A DNA stretch of 64,000 bases from Nocardioides lianchengensis (GCF_900101465.1 NZ_FMZM01000008.1:186001-250000), one strand, 5' to 3'. Counted from the stretch's first letter, positions 33,808 through 42,706 are shown. A program made the numbers and translations. The notes: generated by a model not told the origin, from the letters alone.

Positions 33808-34692
33808 TCAGACGGGGTCGGTGATGCCGGCGAACAGGTCGTCCTCCGGGGTGGTGGACGGGACGTGACTCACGACGAGCTCGAAGTCCTCGGTGGGCCA
33901 GACCTCCTCCTGGAGCTCGCGCGGGATCGCGAACCAGAAGCCGTCGGGGTCGATCTGGGTGGCGTGGGCCAGCAGCGCCTGGTCGCGCACGCCGAAGTAG
34001 TCGGCGCACGGAACCTTCGTGGTCACCCGCGCGTCCCACTCGGGCTCGGGCTTCCACTCCTTCAGCCGCTCCGCCCAGGGCGACTCCAGCCCGTGGGCGA
34101 GCATCGCGTCGTGCAGCCGCTGCATCCGGTCGCGGTTGAACGAGTGGTGGTAGTAGAGCTTCAGGACCTGCCACGGCTCGCCGAGCTCGGGGTAGCGCTC
34201 AGGGTCGGCGGCCGCCTCGAAGGCGTACACGCTGATCTCGTGGCACTTGATGTGGTCGGGGTGCGGGTAGCCGCCGCGCTCGTCGTAGGTCGTCATGACG
34301 TGGGGGCGCTGCTCGCGGATCAGCCGGACCAGCGGCGCGGCCGCCTCCTCCAGCGGCACCAGCCCGAAGCAGCCCTCCGGGAGCGGGGGCTTGGGGTCGC
34401 CCTCGGGCCAGCCGGAGTCGACGAACCCGAGCCAGTCCTGCTTGACGCCGAGGATGTCGCGGGCGCGCTCCATCTCCTGACGCCGGATCTCGGTGATGTT
34501 CTCGAGGATGTCGGGGCGCTCCATCTTGGGATTCAGGATGGAGCCGCGCTCGCCGCCGGTGCAGGTCACGACGTGGACGTCGACGCCTTCCGCGACGTAC
34601 TTCGCCGTCGAGGCGGCGCCCTTGCTCGACTCGTCGTCGGGGTGGGCGTGGACATGCATCAGCCGGAGGCCCGACCGGGGGTGCTGCGACAT
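33808..34692 (-). CDS. mca: Mycothiol S-conjugate amidase
   Basis: A 294-residue zinc amidase of the MshB/LmbE family. The zinc motif is [14 protein letters not shown] near residue 13, and the downstream zinc His lies in [27 protein letters not shown] follows the first motif, as in Mca. The enzyme cleaves mycothiol conjugates of electrophiles and drugs, releasing mercapturates for export; MshB paralogues are close, but neighbourhood (greA, DUF4307, small membrane gene) matches Rv1082. Start at 34692 is preferred because GGAG precedes it. Confidence 0.94.
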   Translation of the reverse strand: MSQHPRSGLRLMHVHAHPDDESSKGAASTAKYVAEGVDVHVVTCTGGERGSILNPKMERPDILENITEIRRQEMERARDILGVKQDWLGFVDSGWPEGDPKPPLPEGCFGLVPLEEAAAPLVRLIREQRPHVMTTYDERGGYPHPDHIKCHEISVYAFEAAADPERYPELGEPWQVLKLYYHHSFNRDRMQRLHDAMLAHGLESPWAERLKEWKPEPEWDARVTTKVPCADYFGVRDQALLAHATQIDPDGFWFAIPRELQEEVWPTEDFELVVSHVPSTTPEDDLFAGITDPV

Positions 34693-34722
34693 GGTCTCCA
34701 TCGTAGGTGCGACCATGGACGG

Positions 34723-35139
34723 GTGACCCCGCAGGACTCCTCCACCGCCCTCGCGGAGCGGTACGGCGCCCCCGCGCCCTGGCGTCGACGTGTCCTCTGG
34801 GCCGTCAGCGCGGCGGTCGCCGCGGTGTTCCTGGCCTGGCTCGCGTGGACGATCGCCGACCAGTCGACCAAGCCCGTCGACTCCGACCTGGTCTCCTTCG
34901 ACGTGGTCGACGAGCACACCGCGACCGCCGTGGTCGACGTGCGGGTCGCCGACGACGCGACCGACGTCTCCTGCCTGCTGCGGGCGTTCGCCGAGGACCA
35001 CAGCGTCGTCGGCGAGCTCGCCTTCAATCCCGAGCCGGGCGACCCGAACCGGATGGAGGAGTCGGTCCGCACGGAGCGGAGGGCCACCTCGGTCGAGTTC
35101 CTCGGCTGCACCGCCGAGGGCCAGGCCCGCCCCAGCTGA
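34723..35139 (+). CDS. DUF4307 family membrane protein
   Basis: A 138-residue protein with a 25-residue cytoplasmic N-terminus (ALAERYGAP, then WRRRVLWAV), one membrane segment (about 25-47) and a periplasmic-side beta-rich domain with two Cys ([11 protein letters not shown] and EFLGCTAEG). These features define DUF4307, found between mca and greA in many actinobacteria (Rv1081c counterpart). Function unknown. It diverges from mca across 30 bases. Confidence 0.85.
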   Translation: MTPQDSSTALAERYGAPAPWRRRVLWAVSAAVAAVFLAWLAWTIADQSTKPVDSDLVSFDVVDEHTATAVVDVRVADDATDVSCLLRAFAEDHSVVGELAFNPEPGDPNRMEESVRTERRATSVEFLGCTAEGQARPS

Positions 35140-35193
35140 CGCCTCGACCTGAGACCCAGGTCACGCGTCGACCTGCTTCCTCGGGGGCAGGTT

Positions 35194-35201
35194 GCTAAAC
35201 T
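35194..35201 (+). promoter_or_regulatory. Extended -10 promoter of greA
   Basis: TGCTAAACT, starting at 35193, matches the extended -10 pattern TGn-TAnnnT with TAAACT at 35196-35201. The predicted start near 35208 gives a leader of about 145 bases before the ATG at 35352. Confidence 0.5.
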
Positions 35202-35351
35202 CATCCGTCTGAGCCGTCCCGCCGGGCTGTCCAGATGAGGCCCCGCGACTTCCGGGACAGTGCCACGTGGTGGCCGACCGGAGCGGACGCCACACCCCGA
35301 TCCCCGGCGGGCTCGTCCCGTCGTACCCCCCAGCAGTGCAGGAGCATCGCC

Positions 35352-35855
35352 ATGACCCAGTCGACCGAGCAGGGCACCATCTGGCTGACCCAGGACGCCT
35401 TCGACAAGCTCCAGAAGGAGCTCGAGGACCTCAAGGGACCCATCCGCCAGGAGGTCATCGCCCGGATCAGCGCCGCGCGCGACGAGGGCGACCTGAAGGA
35501 GAACGGCGGCTACCACGCCGCCCGCGAGGAGCAGGGCAAGGTCGAGGGCCGGATCCGCCAGCTCGAGGACATGCTGCGCCGCGCCCAGGTCGGCGAGACG
35601 CCCCCCAACGACGGCGTCGTCGAGCCCGGCATGGTCGTGACCTACAAGTTCGTCGGCGATGACGACGACGAGGCCGAGACCTTCCTGCTGGGCGCCCGCG
35701 AGATCGAGCCCGAGGACCTCACGGTCTACTCCCCGCAGTCACCGCTCGGCTCGGCCATCAACGGCCACAACAAGGGCGAGACGGTCAGCTACGAGGCGCC
35801 CAACGGCAAGGAGCTGAAGGTCGTCATCCTGGACGCCGTGCCCTACACGGGCTGA
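35352..35855 (+). CDS. greA: Transcription elongation factor GreA
   Basis: A 167-residue GreA. The N-terminal coiled coil (residues 12-80) includes ISAARDEGDLKENGGYHAAREEQ, whose D-x-x-E acidic tip enters the RNA polymerase secondary channel. The C-terminal FKBP-like domain includes YSPQSPLGSAINGHNKGETVSY. It rescues backtracked polymerase by transcript cleavage. AGGAG lies seven bases upstream of the ATG. It lies convergent to ilvA, three bases between stops. Confidence 0.96.
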   Translation: MTQSTEQGTIWLTQDAFDKLQKELEDLKGPIRQEVIARISAARDEGDLKENGGYHAAREEQGKVEGRIRQLEDMLRRAQVGETPPNDGVVEPGMVVTYKFVGDDDDEAETFLLGAREIEPEDLTVYSPQSPLGSAINGHNKGETVSYEAPNGKELKVVILDAVPYTG

Positions 35856-35858
35856 GAC

Positions 35859-37067
35859 TCAGGCACCACCCAACACCCGGTAGCCCCGCCCCCGCAGCCG
35901 CTCCAGCAGCAGCTCGGTGTGCGGGGCTCCGCGCGTCTCCAGCTGCAGGTGGACCTCGACCTCGTCGAGGTTGAGGGACGGCGAGATCCGCTCGTGGACC
36001 ACCTCGAGGACGTTGGCCCCGGCGGCGCCCACCTCGCCCAGCAGCTGGGCCAGGCCGCCCGGGGTGTCGGGGACGGTGACGTGCAGGTTGAGGTAGCGGC
36101 CGGCGGCGGCCATGCCGTGCCGGATCACCTTGCCGAGCAGCAGCGGGTCGACGTTGCCACCGGAGAGCACCGCGACCGCCGGGGTCCGGAACCGGCCGGG
36201 TTCGTCGAGCATCGCCGCGACCGCGGCGGCACCGGCGGGCTCGACGACCATCTTCGCCCGCTCCACCAGCGCCAGCAGCGCCCGGGAGAGGTCCTCCTCG
36301 GAGACCGTGAGGATCTCGTCGACGTGGTCGCGCACGGCGGCGAAGGTGATGTCGCCGGGCAGGCCGACGGCGATCCCGTCGGCCATCGTCTGCATCGACT
36401 CCAGGGCGACCGGCCGACCGCTGGCCAGCGAGCCCGGGAAGGCCGCCGCCCCGGCGGCCTGCACCCCCACCACCCGGACGTCGGGCCGCAGCTCCTTGAT
36501 AGCGATCGCGATCCCGGCGAGCAGCCCCCCGCCGCCGGTCGGCACCAGCACGGTCTCGACGTCGGGCGCCTGCTCCAGGATCTCCAGCCCGGCCGTGCCC
36601 TGGCCGGCCACGATGTCGACGTGATCGAACGGGTGGATCAGCACCGCCCCTGTCTCGTCCGCGAAGCGTCGGGCCGCGACGAGCGCGTCCTCCAGGTAGC
36701 GGCCCTCGAAGACCACGTCGGCGCCGTACCCGCGGGTGGCCTTCTCCTTGGGGATCGGCGCGCCCTCGGGCATGAAGACGGTCGCCCGGATGCCGAGCAG
36801 CTGGGCGGCCAGCGCGACGCCCTGGGCGTGGTTGCCGGCCGAGGCCGCCACCACGCCGCGTGCGCGCTCCTCCGGCGAGAGCCGGCTGATCCGGACGTAG
36901 GCGCCGCGGGCCTTGAACGAGCCGGTGCGCTGGAGGTTCTCGCACTTCAGCGAGACCGGGCCGCCGGCGAGCGCGGAGAGCCAGCGCGACTCCTCCATCG
37001 GGGTCGTGATGGCCACGCCGTCGAGGACCTCGCGGGCCGCGACGATGTCGGCCAGGCTCACGCTCAT
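35859..37067 (-). CDS. ilvA: Threonine ammonia-lyase with ACT domain
   Basis: A 402-residue PLP enzyme converting threonine to 2-oxobutanoate and ammonia, the first step towards isoleucine. The PLP lysine lies in LQRTGSFKARGA near residue 50, the phosphate-binding loop in VPTGGGGLLAGIA, and the SGGN motif near 310. The C-terminal 75 residues form one ACT domain (LHVTVPDTPGGLAQLL), so it is the shorter TdcB-like type. ATG has GGAGGAG upstream and overlaps the stop of the AI-2E gene (ATGA). Confidence 0.94.
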   Translation of the reverse strand: MSVSLADIVAAREVLDGVAITTPMEESRWLSALAGGPVSLKCENLQRTGSFKARGAYVRISRLSPEERARGVVAASAGNHAQGVALAAQLLGIRATVFMPEGAPIPKEKATRGYGADVVFEGRYLEDALVAARRFADETGAVLIHPFDHVDIVAGQGTAGLEILEQAPDVETVLVPTGGGGLLAGIAIAIKELRPDVRVVGVQAAGAAAFPGSLASGRPVALESMQTMADGIAVGLPGDITFAAVRDHVDEILTVSEEDLSRALLALVERAKMVVEPAGAAAVAAMLDEPGRFRTPAVAVLSGGNVDPLLLGKVIRHGMAAAGRYLNLHVTVPDTPGGLAQLLGEVGAAGANVLEVVHERISPSLNLDEVEVHLQLETRGAPHTELLLERLRGRGYRVLGGA

Positions 37068-38410
37068 CGCTGCTCCTCCGGGATCTCCGGGGTCTCCCCC
37101 GTCTCCTCGTAGTCCTCGGCCAGCTCCTCGATCGGATCGTCCCCGGGATCGGTGTTGGCCGCCAGGTGCTCGCCCACGGCGTTGACGGCCGCGGCCAGCG
37201 GCACGGCCACCAGCGCCCCGGCGACGCCGCCGACGAGCACGCCGACCGCGATGGCGATGATGACGCCGAGCGGGTGGATGGAGACCCAGCGGCCCATCAG
37301 GAACGGCTGCAGGACGTGGGCCTCCAGCTGCTGGACGCCGATGATCACGGCGAGCATCAGCAGCGCGGTCACCGGTCCCTGGTCGACCAGGGCGACCAGC
37401 ACCGCGACGATGCCGGCGACCGTGGCCCCGATGAGCGGAACGAACGCGCCGAGGAAGACCAGCACGCCGATGGCGAGCACGAACGGGACCCCCAGGACGG
37501 CGGCACCGATCGCGATGCCGATCGCGTCGACCAGGGCGACCACGACCGTGGCCCGCACGAACTGGGTCAGCGAGATCCAGGCCACCCGCCCCGAGCTGTC
37601 GACCTGCGCGCGGGCCGCCCGCGGCGTGAGCCGGACGATCCAGGACCAGATCCGGTTGCCGTCGGAGAGGAAGAAGTACGTCGAGAACAGCGCGATGAAC
37701 AGGCCCGCGAACACGTGTCCGACCGCGGTGGTGACCTCGGTGACCCGGGCGGCGATCTCCCCGCCCTGGGACTGCTGGGTCAGCGTCTCCTGGGCCTGCT
37801 GCAGGTAGTCGTTGATCTGCGAGTCGCTGGCGTGCAGCGGGCCGTCCTTCAGCCAGTCGCGGATCTCGCCGATGCCCTGGGCGCTCTGGTCGACCAGGTC
37901 CGTGGCGCCGCTCGCGATCTGCTGCCCGGCGAGCGTCAGCAGCGCGGCGACCGCGGCGATGAAGCCGATGACCACGACGAGCGAGGACAGGCCGCGGGGC
38001 AGGCCCAGCTGCCGGTTCAGCAGGTCGACGAGCGGGACGACCAGCGCGGCGAGCAGCAGCGCGATCACCACCGGGAGAACCACGACCGAGAGGAAGGCGA
38101 CCGCCTTGGCGACCACCGCCGCGGCCACCACGATCACGATGAACCGCCAGGCCCACGCGGCGGTCAGGTCGAGCCCGTGCGGCACCTGCCGGGTCGAGAA
38201 GCCGTTGCCGCCGGCGGCGACGATCCGGGTCTCGGGGAGCGCGAGCGCGCGCTCGCGCTCCTCACGCAGCTGGGCCCACTGGTGGGCCAGGCGCTGCGGG
38301 AGCCGCTCGTCGTCGTCCCGCTCCGGACGGATCCGGCGGGTACGGCGCCAGCGCGAGTCCTCGGGCTGCTCGGCGGGCTGGTCGTCCGGCTGCTCGGGAT
38401 CGTCGCTCAC
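37064..38410 (-). CDS. AI-2E family (PerM-like) transporter
   Basis: A 448-residue membrane protein. A charged 70-residue N-terminus is rich in Asp/Glu/Arg/Pro; about eight hydrophobic segments follow in the UPF0118 pattern, including GVPFVLAIGVLVFLGAFVPLIGATVAGIVAVLVAL in spaced blocks and QQLEAHVLQPFLMGRWVSIHPL near residue 350. An acidic C-terminal tail ends the protein. Family members export AI-2 or act as Na+/H+ antiporters; substrate unknown. GTG at 38410 or 38416 are both possible starts. Its stop overlaps the ilvA ATG. Confidence 0.88.
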   Translation of the reverse strand: MSDDPEQPDDQPAEQPEDSRWRRTRRIRPERDDDERLPQRLAHQWAQLREERERALALPETRIVAAGGNGFSTRQVPHGLDLTAAWAWRFIVIVVAAAVVAKAVAFLSVVVLPVVIALLLAALVVPLVDLLNRQLGLPRGLSSLVVVIGFIAAVAALLTLAGQQIASGATDLVDQSAQGIGEIRDWLKDGPLHASDSQINDYLQQAQETLTQQSQGGEIAARVTEVTTAVGHVFAGLFIALFSTYFFLSDGNRIWSWIVRLTPRAARAQVDSSGRVAWISLTQFVRATVVVALVDAIGIAIGAAVLGVPFVLAIGVLVFLGAFVPLIGATVAGIVAVLVALVDQGPVTALLMLAVIIGVQQLEAHVLQPFLMGRWVSIHPLGVIIAIAVGVLVGGVAGALVAVPLAAAVNAVGEHLAANTDPGDDPIEELAEDYEETGETPEIPEEQR

Positions 38411-38438
38411 CCGCACAACGTAACCGGATCGTCGGGGG

Positions 38439-39605
38439 CTAACCCTCCAGGGCGCGCTCCAGGTCGGCGACCAGGTCGTGGGCCGTCTCGATGCCGACGC
38501 TGAGCCGCACCAGGTCGGCCGGGACCTCCAGGTCGGTGCCGGCCACGCTGGCGTGCGTCATCCGGCCCGGGTGCTCGATGAGCGACTCCACGCCGCCCAG
38601 CGACTCGCCCAGGGTGAACACCTCGGTGCGGTCGCAGACCGCGAGCGCCTGGGCCTCTCCGCCGGTCACCCGGAAGGACACCATCCCGCCGTACCGCTTC
38701 ATCTGCCGGCTCGCGACCTCGTGCCCGGGGTGGCTCTCGAGGCCGGGGTAGATCACCTCGCCGACCGACGGGTGGGCGGAGAGGAACTCGACGACGCGCT
38801 CGGCGTTGTCGCAGTGCCGGTCCATCCGGACGGCCAGCGTCTTCAGGCCCCGGTGGGTCAGGAACGCGTCGAAGGGGCCGGGGACGGCGCCCATCGCGTT
38901 CTGGTGGAAGCCGACCTGCTCGGCGACCTCCAGGTCCTTGACGACCAGGGCGCCCCCGACCACGTCGGAGTGGCCGCCGACGTACTTGGTCGTGGAGTGG
39001 ACGACGACGTCGGCACCGAGGGCGAGCGGCTGCTGGAGGTACGGCGACGCGAAGGTGTTGTCGACGACCAGCAGCGCGCCGGCGTCGTGCGCGAGCGCCG
39101 CGAGGGCCTCGATGTCGCCGATGTTGAGCAGCGGGTTGGTGGGTGTCTCGACCCAGACCAGCTTGGTCGTCCCGGGGCGGATCGCGGCCGCGACCTTCTC
39201 CAGGTCCGACACCGGCGCGGGCGTGTAGTCGATGCCCCAGACCCGCTGCACCTTGTCGAAGAGGCGCCAGGTGCCGCCGTACGCGTCGTTGGGGAAGACC
39301 ACGTGGTCGCCCGGCTTCAGCACCGACCGGACGAGGGTGTCCTCGGCGGCCAGCCCGGAGGCGAACGCGAACCCGCGCTCCCCCTCCTCCAGCGCGGCCA
39401 GCGCGCCCTCCAGGGCGGTGCGGGTGGGGTTGCCGGAGCGGCTGTACTCGTAGCCGCCGCGCAGCCCGCCCACGCCGTCCTGCTTGTAGGTCGACGTCGC
39501 GTAGATCGGCGGGATCACCGCCCCCGTCGTCGGGTCCGGCTCGTAGCCGGCGTGGATGGCGCGGGTCTCGAAGCCGGACTTGTGCCGGTGCTGCTGCTCG
39601 CTCAC
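38439..39605 (-). CDS. metB: Cystathionine gamma-synthase / gamma-lyase-type PLP enzyme
   Basis: A 388-residue Cys/Met-metabolism PLP enzyme. Early residues FETRAIHAGYEPDP and YEYSRSGNPTR fit MetB; the PLP lysine is in VVHSTTKYVGGHSD near residue 205; GGVESLIEHPGRMTHAS is near the end. It joins an activated homoserine with cysteine to give cystathionine, or runs the reverse gamma-cleavage. GTG at 39605 is chosen by alignment with MetB N-termini; an in-frame GTG at 39623 would overlap the upstream doc stop by four bases. Confidence 0.93.
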   Translation of the reverse strand: MSEQQHRHKSGFETRAIHAGYEPDPTTGAVIPPIYATSTYKQDGVGGLRGGYEYSRSGNPTRTALEGALAALEEGERGFAFASGLAAEDTLVRSVLKPGDHVVFPNDAYGGTWRLFDKVQRVWGIDYTPAPVSDLEKVAAAIRPGTTKLVWVETPTNPLLNIGDIEALAALAHDAGALLVVDNTFASPYLQQPLALGADVVVHSTTKYVGGHSDVVGGALVVKDLEVAEQVGFHQNAMGAVPGPFDAFLTHRGLKTLAVRMDRHCDNAERVVEFLSAHPSVGEVIYPGLESHPGHEVASRQMKRYGGMVSFRVTGGEAQALAVCDRTEVFTLGESLGGVESLIEHPGRMTHASVAGTDLEVPADLVRLSVGIETAHDLVADLERALEG

Positions 39606-39619
39606 CCGGTCGAGGCTAC

Positions 39620-39997
39620 TCACCTCGCGACAAGGGCCGACCCGAGGGCGCGGGCGATCTCAGGCACGTCGAGCACACCCTCGGCCACATCCATGACCAG
39701 CGTGAAGGCCTGGTCCTGGGTCAGGGTCACCCGCCAGCCGTTGAGCCACAGGAAGACGGTGGCCGCGTGCCAGGCCAATCGCTTGTTGCCGTCGACCAAC
39801 GCGTGGTTGCGGCAGATCGAGTGGAGCAGTGCAGCGGCTTTGGTCTCGATCGCCGGATAGGCGTCCTCGCCGAACAGGGTCGTCCTCGGCCGGGCGGCCG
39901 CTGACTCCAGGAGTCCGGCGTCGCGCACCGGACCGGCCCCCAGGTCACGGGTGAGCTGGATCAGGTCCTCCAAGTCGAGGAAGGTCGTCCCGCTCAC
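39620..39997 (-). CDS. doc: Doc-type toxin of a toxin-antitoxin system
   Basis: A 125-residue Fic/Doc-family protein. The active-site loop is H65-A-L-V-D-G-N-K-R73 within ICRNHALVDGNKRLAWHA, the short Doc version of the Fic motif. Doc of phage P1 phosphorylates EF-Tu; Fic proteins AMPylate. Size and antitoxin pairing favour Doc. GTG start overlaps the antitoxin stop (GTGA), and its own stop reaches the metB start region, so the pair sits directly in front of metB. Confidence 0.9.
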   Translation of the reverse strand: MSGTTFLDLEDLIQLTRDLGAGPVRDAGLLESAAARPRTTLFGEDAYPAIETKAAALLHSICRNHALVDGNKRLAWHAATVFLWLNGWRVTLTQDQAFTLVMDVAEGVLDVPEIARALGSALVAR

Positions 39998-40200
39998 ACC
40001 GACCCCAGCCGATCAAGGGTCTCACCCCAGTCGGCCAGCATCTGACGTGAGGCGTCGGCGACCCGCGCCCGGTGCCCGTCGCGATCCCGCATCTCCAGGA
40101 CGGCTCGCCGTACGACCTCCTGCCGCGAGAGCCCCTTCGCCGCGGTCAGGTCGTCGAGGGCGTTCTCGAGCTCTTCGTCGGTGCGCAGCGTCATGGCCAT
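39994..40200 (-). CDS. Ribbon-helix-helix antitoxin
   Basis: A 68-residue protein. The first 45 residues read as a ribbon-helix-helix: MTLRTDEELENALDDLTAAKGLSRQEVV without gap, followed by a charged tail that would wrap the toxin (RQMLADWGETLDRL). It starts on the ATG at 40200 (a second ATG two codons later is possible) with a -10 (TAGCAT) seven bases upstream, so the mRNA is probably leaderless. An operator palindrome at 40212-40224 fits autorepression. Confidence 0.85.
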   Translation of the reverse strand: MAMTLRTDEELENALDDLTAAKGLSRQEVVRRAVLEMRDRDGHRARVADASRQMLADWGETLDRLGSV

Positions 40201-40211
40201 AAACCCGATGC

Positions 40212-40224
40212 TACCACTGTGGTA
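40212..40224. promoter_or_regulatory. Operator palindrome of the Doc toxin-antitoxin pair
   Basis: TACCAC-T-GTGGTA, two perfect six-base half-sites around one base, overlaps the -10 element of the antitoxin gene (rc TAGCAT, 40208-40213). The site is placed for RHH antitoxin binding. Confidence 0.6.
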
Positions 40225-40300
40225 TCACTCCGACGGGAACGATCGGTCCGCCTCCGGTGTTGCACACTTGCAAGCTCAACTCCCCTTTGAAGGAGGGCCC

Positions 40301-40963
40301 GTGAACCTGTTCCGCAAGTCCGCACTGGTCGACCCCGAGCAGACCCTGCCCGGACGCAGCGAGAGCCCGTTCGCCCTGAGTGACCAGCACGTCGTCCTGG
40401 GGACCCCGGTGATCACCGACCCCGAGTCCGGCACCATCCCGGACGGCTACGAGGTCGCGTTCCTCGGCCTCGGCTGCTTCTGGGGCGCCGAGGAGATCTT
40501 CTGGCAGAAGGACGGGGTCTGGTCGACCTCCGTCGGGTACGCCGGCGGCACCACCCCGCACCCGTCGTACGAGGAGGTCTGCAGCGGTCGCACCAACCAC
40601 ACCGAGGCCGTGCGGGTCGTCTTCGACCCGGCGAAGGTCTCGTACGCCGACCTGCTGAAGACGTTCTTCGAGGTGCACGACCCGACCCAGGGCATGCGCC
40701 AGGGAAACGACGTCGGCACGCAGTACCGCTCGGCGATCTACTACACGACGCCCGAGCAGGAGCAGACCGCCCGCGAGCTCACCAAGGTCTACGGCGACGA
40801 GCTGAAGCGGCGTCGGCTGGGTGACATCACCACCGAGATCCGCCCCGCCAGCGAGACGCCGTACTTCTACGCCGAGGAGCAGCACCAGCAGTACCTCGCG
40901 AAGAACCCGTTCGGCTACCGCTGCCACGCCAACACGGGCGTGAAGTTCCCGCAGACCGCCTGA
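40301..40963 (+). CDS. msrA: Peptide methionine sulfoxide reductase A
   Basis: A 220-residue MsrA. The nucleophilic Cys lies in LGLGCFWGAEEIFW near residue 65. GVWSTSVGYAGGTTPHPSYEEVCSG and NDVGTQYRSAIYY are family blocks; a possible resolving Cys is in GYRCHANTGV near the C-terminus. An extra 45 residues precede the catalytic domain, a common feature of longer actinobacterial MsrA. It reduces S-methionine sulfoxide using thioredoxin. AAGGAGGG precedes the GTG. A hairpin terminator follows at 40976-41005. Confidence 0.95.
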   Translation: MNLFRKSALVDPEQTLPGRSESPFALSDQHVVLGTPVITDPESGTIPDGYEVAFLGLGCFWGAEEIFWQKDGVWSTSVGYAGGTTPHPSYEEVCSGRTNHTEAVRVVFDPAKVSYADLLKTFFEVHDPTQGMRQGNDVGTQYRSAIYYTTPEQEQTARELTKVYGDELKRRRLGDITTEIRPASETPYFYAEEQHQQYLAKNPFGYRCHANTGVKFPQTA

Positions 40964-40975
40964 TCGCTCACCCCG

Positions 40976-41005
40976 ACGGCCCCGCACCCGGTGGTGCGGG
41001 GCCGT
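40976..41005 (+). terminator. Terminator hairpin after msrA
   Basis: A perfect 12-base inverted repeat (ACGGCCCCGCAC at 40976-40987, complement at 40994-41005) with a six-base loop, 12 bases past the msrA stop. Confidence 0.75.
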
Positions 41006-41105
41006 TCGCGACTTTGTCGGGGCCACACTGTCGTATCCACCCCTCCCCGTTCGTAGCGTGGGTGGAGGCGGACGACGGGTCCGCCCGAGCGAAGGAGCCG
41101 CAGCG

Positions 41106-41459
41106 ATGCCCCAGTACCTCCTCTACTTCAACCAGCAGTGGGTCGGTGACCACTCCGAGGAGTGGTTCCGCGGTCGGGTCGAGCCCTCGATGGCCGCCCT
41201 CGAGGAGATGAAGGCGGCGGGGGTGTACGTCTTCGCCGGAGGGCTCGAGGAGGGCGCGCCGGTCTACGCGGTCGACCCGACCGGCGCCGACATGCTGGTC
41301 ACCGACGGCCCGTTCGTCGAGACCAAGGAGTTCCTGGGCGGCTTCACGGTCGTGGACGTGCCGGACGACGAGACCGCGAAGCACTGGGCGGCGCGGATCG
41401 CCGAGGGCTGCGGCTGGCCGCACGAGGTACGACGGTTCGGCTCGCCGCCGCCCGCCTAG
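41106..41459 (+). CDS. YCII-related (DGPF) domain protein
   Basis: A 117-residue protein of the YCII/YciI-like ferredoxin-like fold. The domain marker DGPFVETKEFLGGF (D-G-P-F) lies near residue 63. Such proteins often sit beside ECF sigma factors in actinobacteria, but none is adjacent here. Function unknown; AAGGAG eight bases upstream supports the ATG. It converges with the SDR gene, with one base between the stops. Confidence 0.85.
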   Translation: MPQYLLYFNQQWVGDHSEEWFRGRVEPSMAALEEMKAAGVYVFAGGLEEGAPVYAVDPTGADMLVTDGPFVETKEFLGGFTVVDVPDDETAKHWAARIAEGCGWPHEVRRFGSPPPA

Positions 41460-41460
41460 G

Positions 41461-42303
41461 TCAGGCCAGGCCCACCAGCGCCGCCGACCGCGCCCAGAGC
41501 CCGTCGATGATGGCCTGGTCGCTCGCCTGCCGGTTCTCCCGACCGTCGGGGCTGAAACGGCTGAAGTAGCGGCCGTTGATCTCGGGGTCCGGTCCGCGCT
41601 CGGCCAGCGCGACCAGCGGGGCCGCGCCGTCGGGGACGCTGATCGTGGCGAACCGCTTCAGCGGCGAGCGGTAGAGCAGCCCGACGAGCCACGAGTCGCG
41701 GCCGAAGGAGCTCCCGACCGGTCCGGGGTGGACCGCGGCGGAGAGGATGCCGTCGCCGGTCCAGCGCTGGGCGATGCCGCGGGTGAAGACGATGTTCATC
41801 AGCTTGCCGGTGCCGTAGGCCGGGAACTCGATCGCCCGGCGACGCTCGTAGTCGAGGTCGTCGAGGACGATCCGGCCCATCAGGTTGCCGATGCTGGAGG
41901 TGTTGACGACCAGGGACAGCCCGGCCGCGACCAGCTGCGGGCGCAGCAGGTTCGTGAGCAGGAACGGCGCCAGGTGGTTGATCTGGAAGTTGGGCTCGTG
42001 GCCGTCGTGGGTGCGCGTGGACGGCGCGAAGGTGCCGCCGGCGTTGTTGACGAGCACGTCGATGGCCGGCGCCCGCTCGGCGACCTGCTCGGCGAGGCGT
42101 CGTACGTCGTCGAGCCGCGAGAAGTCGGCGACGAGGGGCTCGGTGCCGACCGCCTCGGCGACCGGTCGGAGCTTCTCGGCCGAGCGCCCCGTGACGTGGA
42201 CCGTCGCGCCCCGGACGTGCAGCACCCGGGCGGTCTCGGCCCCGATCCCGTCGCTGGCCCCGGTCACCAGGACGGTGAACCCGGCCATGCTCTGCTCGCT
42301 CAT
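41461..42303 (-). CDS. Short-chain dehydrogenase/reductase
   Basis: A 280-residue SDR. Cofactor motif VTGASDGIGAETARV near residue 13, structural NNAGG near 88, catalytic Ser in VVNTSSIGN and catalytic Tyr/Lys in Y-G-T-G-K near 163. The arrangement fits the retinol-dehydrogenase/protochlorophyllide-reductase-like extended group, NADP(H) favoured. Substrate unknown. ATG overlaps the stop of the YbjN-like gene (ATGA), so it is the third gene of the operon headed by the DUF4157-kinase protein; a functional link is uncertain. Confidence 0.88.
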   Translation of the reverse strand: MSEQSMAGFTVLVTGASDGIGAETARVLHVRGATVHVTGRSAEKLRPVAEAVGTEPLVADFSRLDDVRRLAEQVAERAPAIDVLVNNAGGTFAPSTRTHDGHEPNFQINHLAPFLLTNLLRPQLVAAGLSLVVNTSSIGNLMGRIVLDDLDYERRRAIEFPAYGTGKLMNIVFTRGIAQRWTGDGILSAAVHPGPVGSSFGRDSWLVGLLYRSPLKRFATISVPDGAAPLVALAERGPDPEINGRYFSRFSPDGRENRQASDQAIIDGLWARSAALVGLA

Positions 42304-42704
42304 GAGCCGAGCGTAGTGACCTGTGGGAAGACCCGGGCCGCGTGGAAGATCGTCTCCGAGAGCACCACCACCAGGTGGGTCTCCACCAGGGGCTCGCCGT
42401 AGACCGGGACCGTGGCGCGGGCCCGCACCTCGCCGTCCGCCTCGTCCATCTCGAACGAGACGACCTCGATGCCGTGGTTGGCCCGGTTCAGGAGCCGCAG
42501 GACCTCGTCCCGGTGCTCCTCGGCGACCGGCTCGGTGAGCACGGCGAAGCAGGTGATGAGCTCCCGCTCGTCGTCGGCGGCGACCACCAGCGCGTAGCGC
42601 GGTGGTCCCTCGATGACCGTGCCGATGGCGCCCCCGTCGGGCATCCGCTCGAAGTCCCAGGTGTTGGCCCGCAGGATCGACTCGGCAGCGTCGAGCAGCC
42701 CCAC
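42300..42704 (-). CDS. YbjN-like (type III chaperone fold) protein
   Basis: A 134-residue protein resembling the YbjN family, a fold shared with class I type III secretion chaperones. Features are the alternating beta pattern in AIGTVIEGPPRYALVVAAD, LLNRANHGIEVVSFEMD, which matches the family 'L-N-x-x-N' segment, and VRARATVPVYG. GTG at 42704 is two bases after the DUF4157-kinase stop, with GAGG overlapping the junction. Position suggests a dedicated partner (chaperone or antidote), but YbjN proteins also occur elsewhere without effectors. Confidence 0.72.
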   Translation of the reverse strand: MGLLDAAESILRANTWDFERMPDGGAIGTVIEGPPRYALVVAADDERELITCFAVLTEPVAEEHRDEVLRLLNRANHGIEVVSFEMDEADGEVRARATVPVYGEPLVETHLVVVLSETIFHAARVFPQVTTLGS

Positions 42705-42706
42705 CC

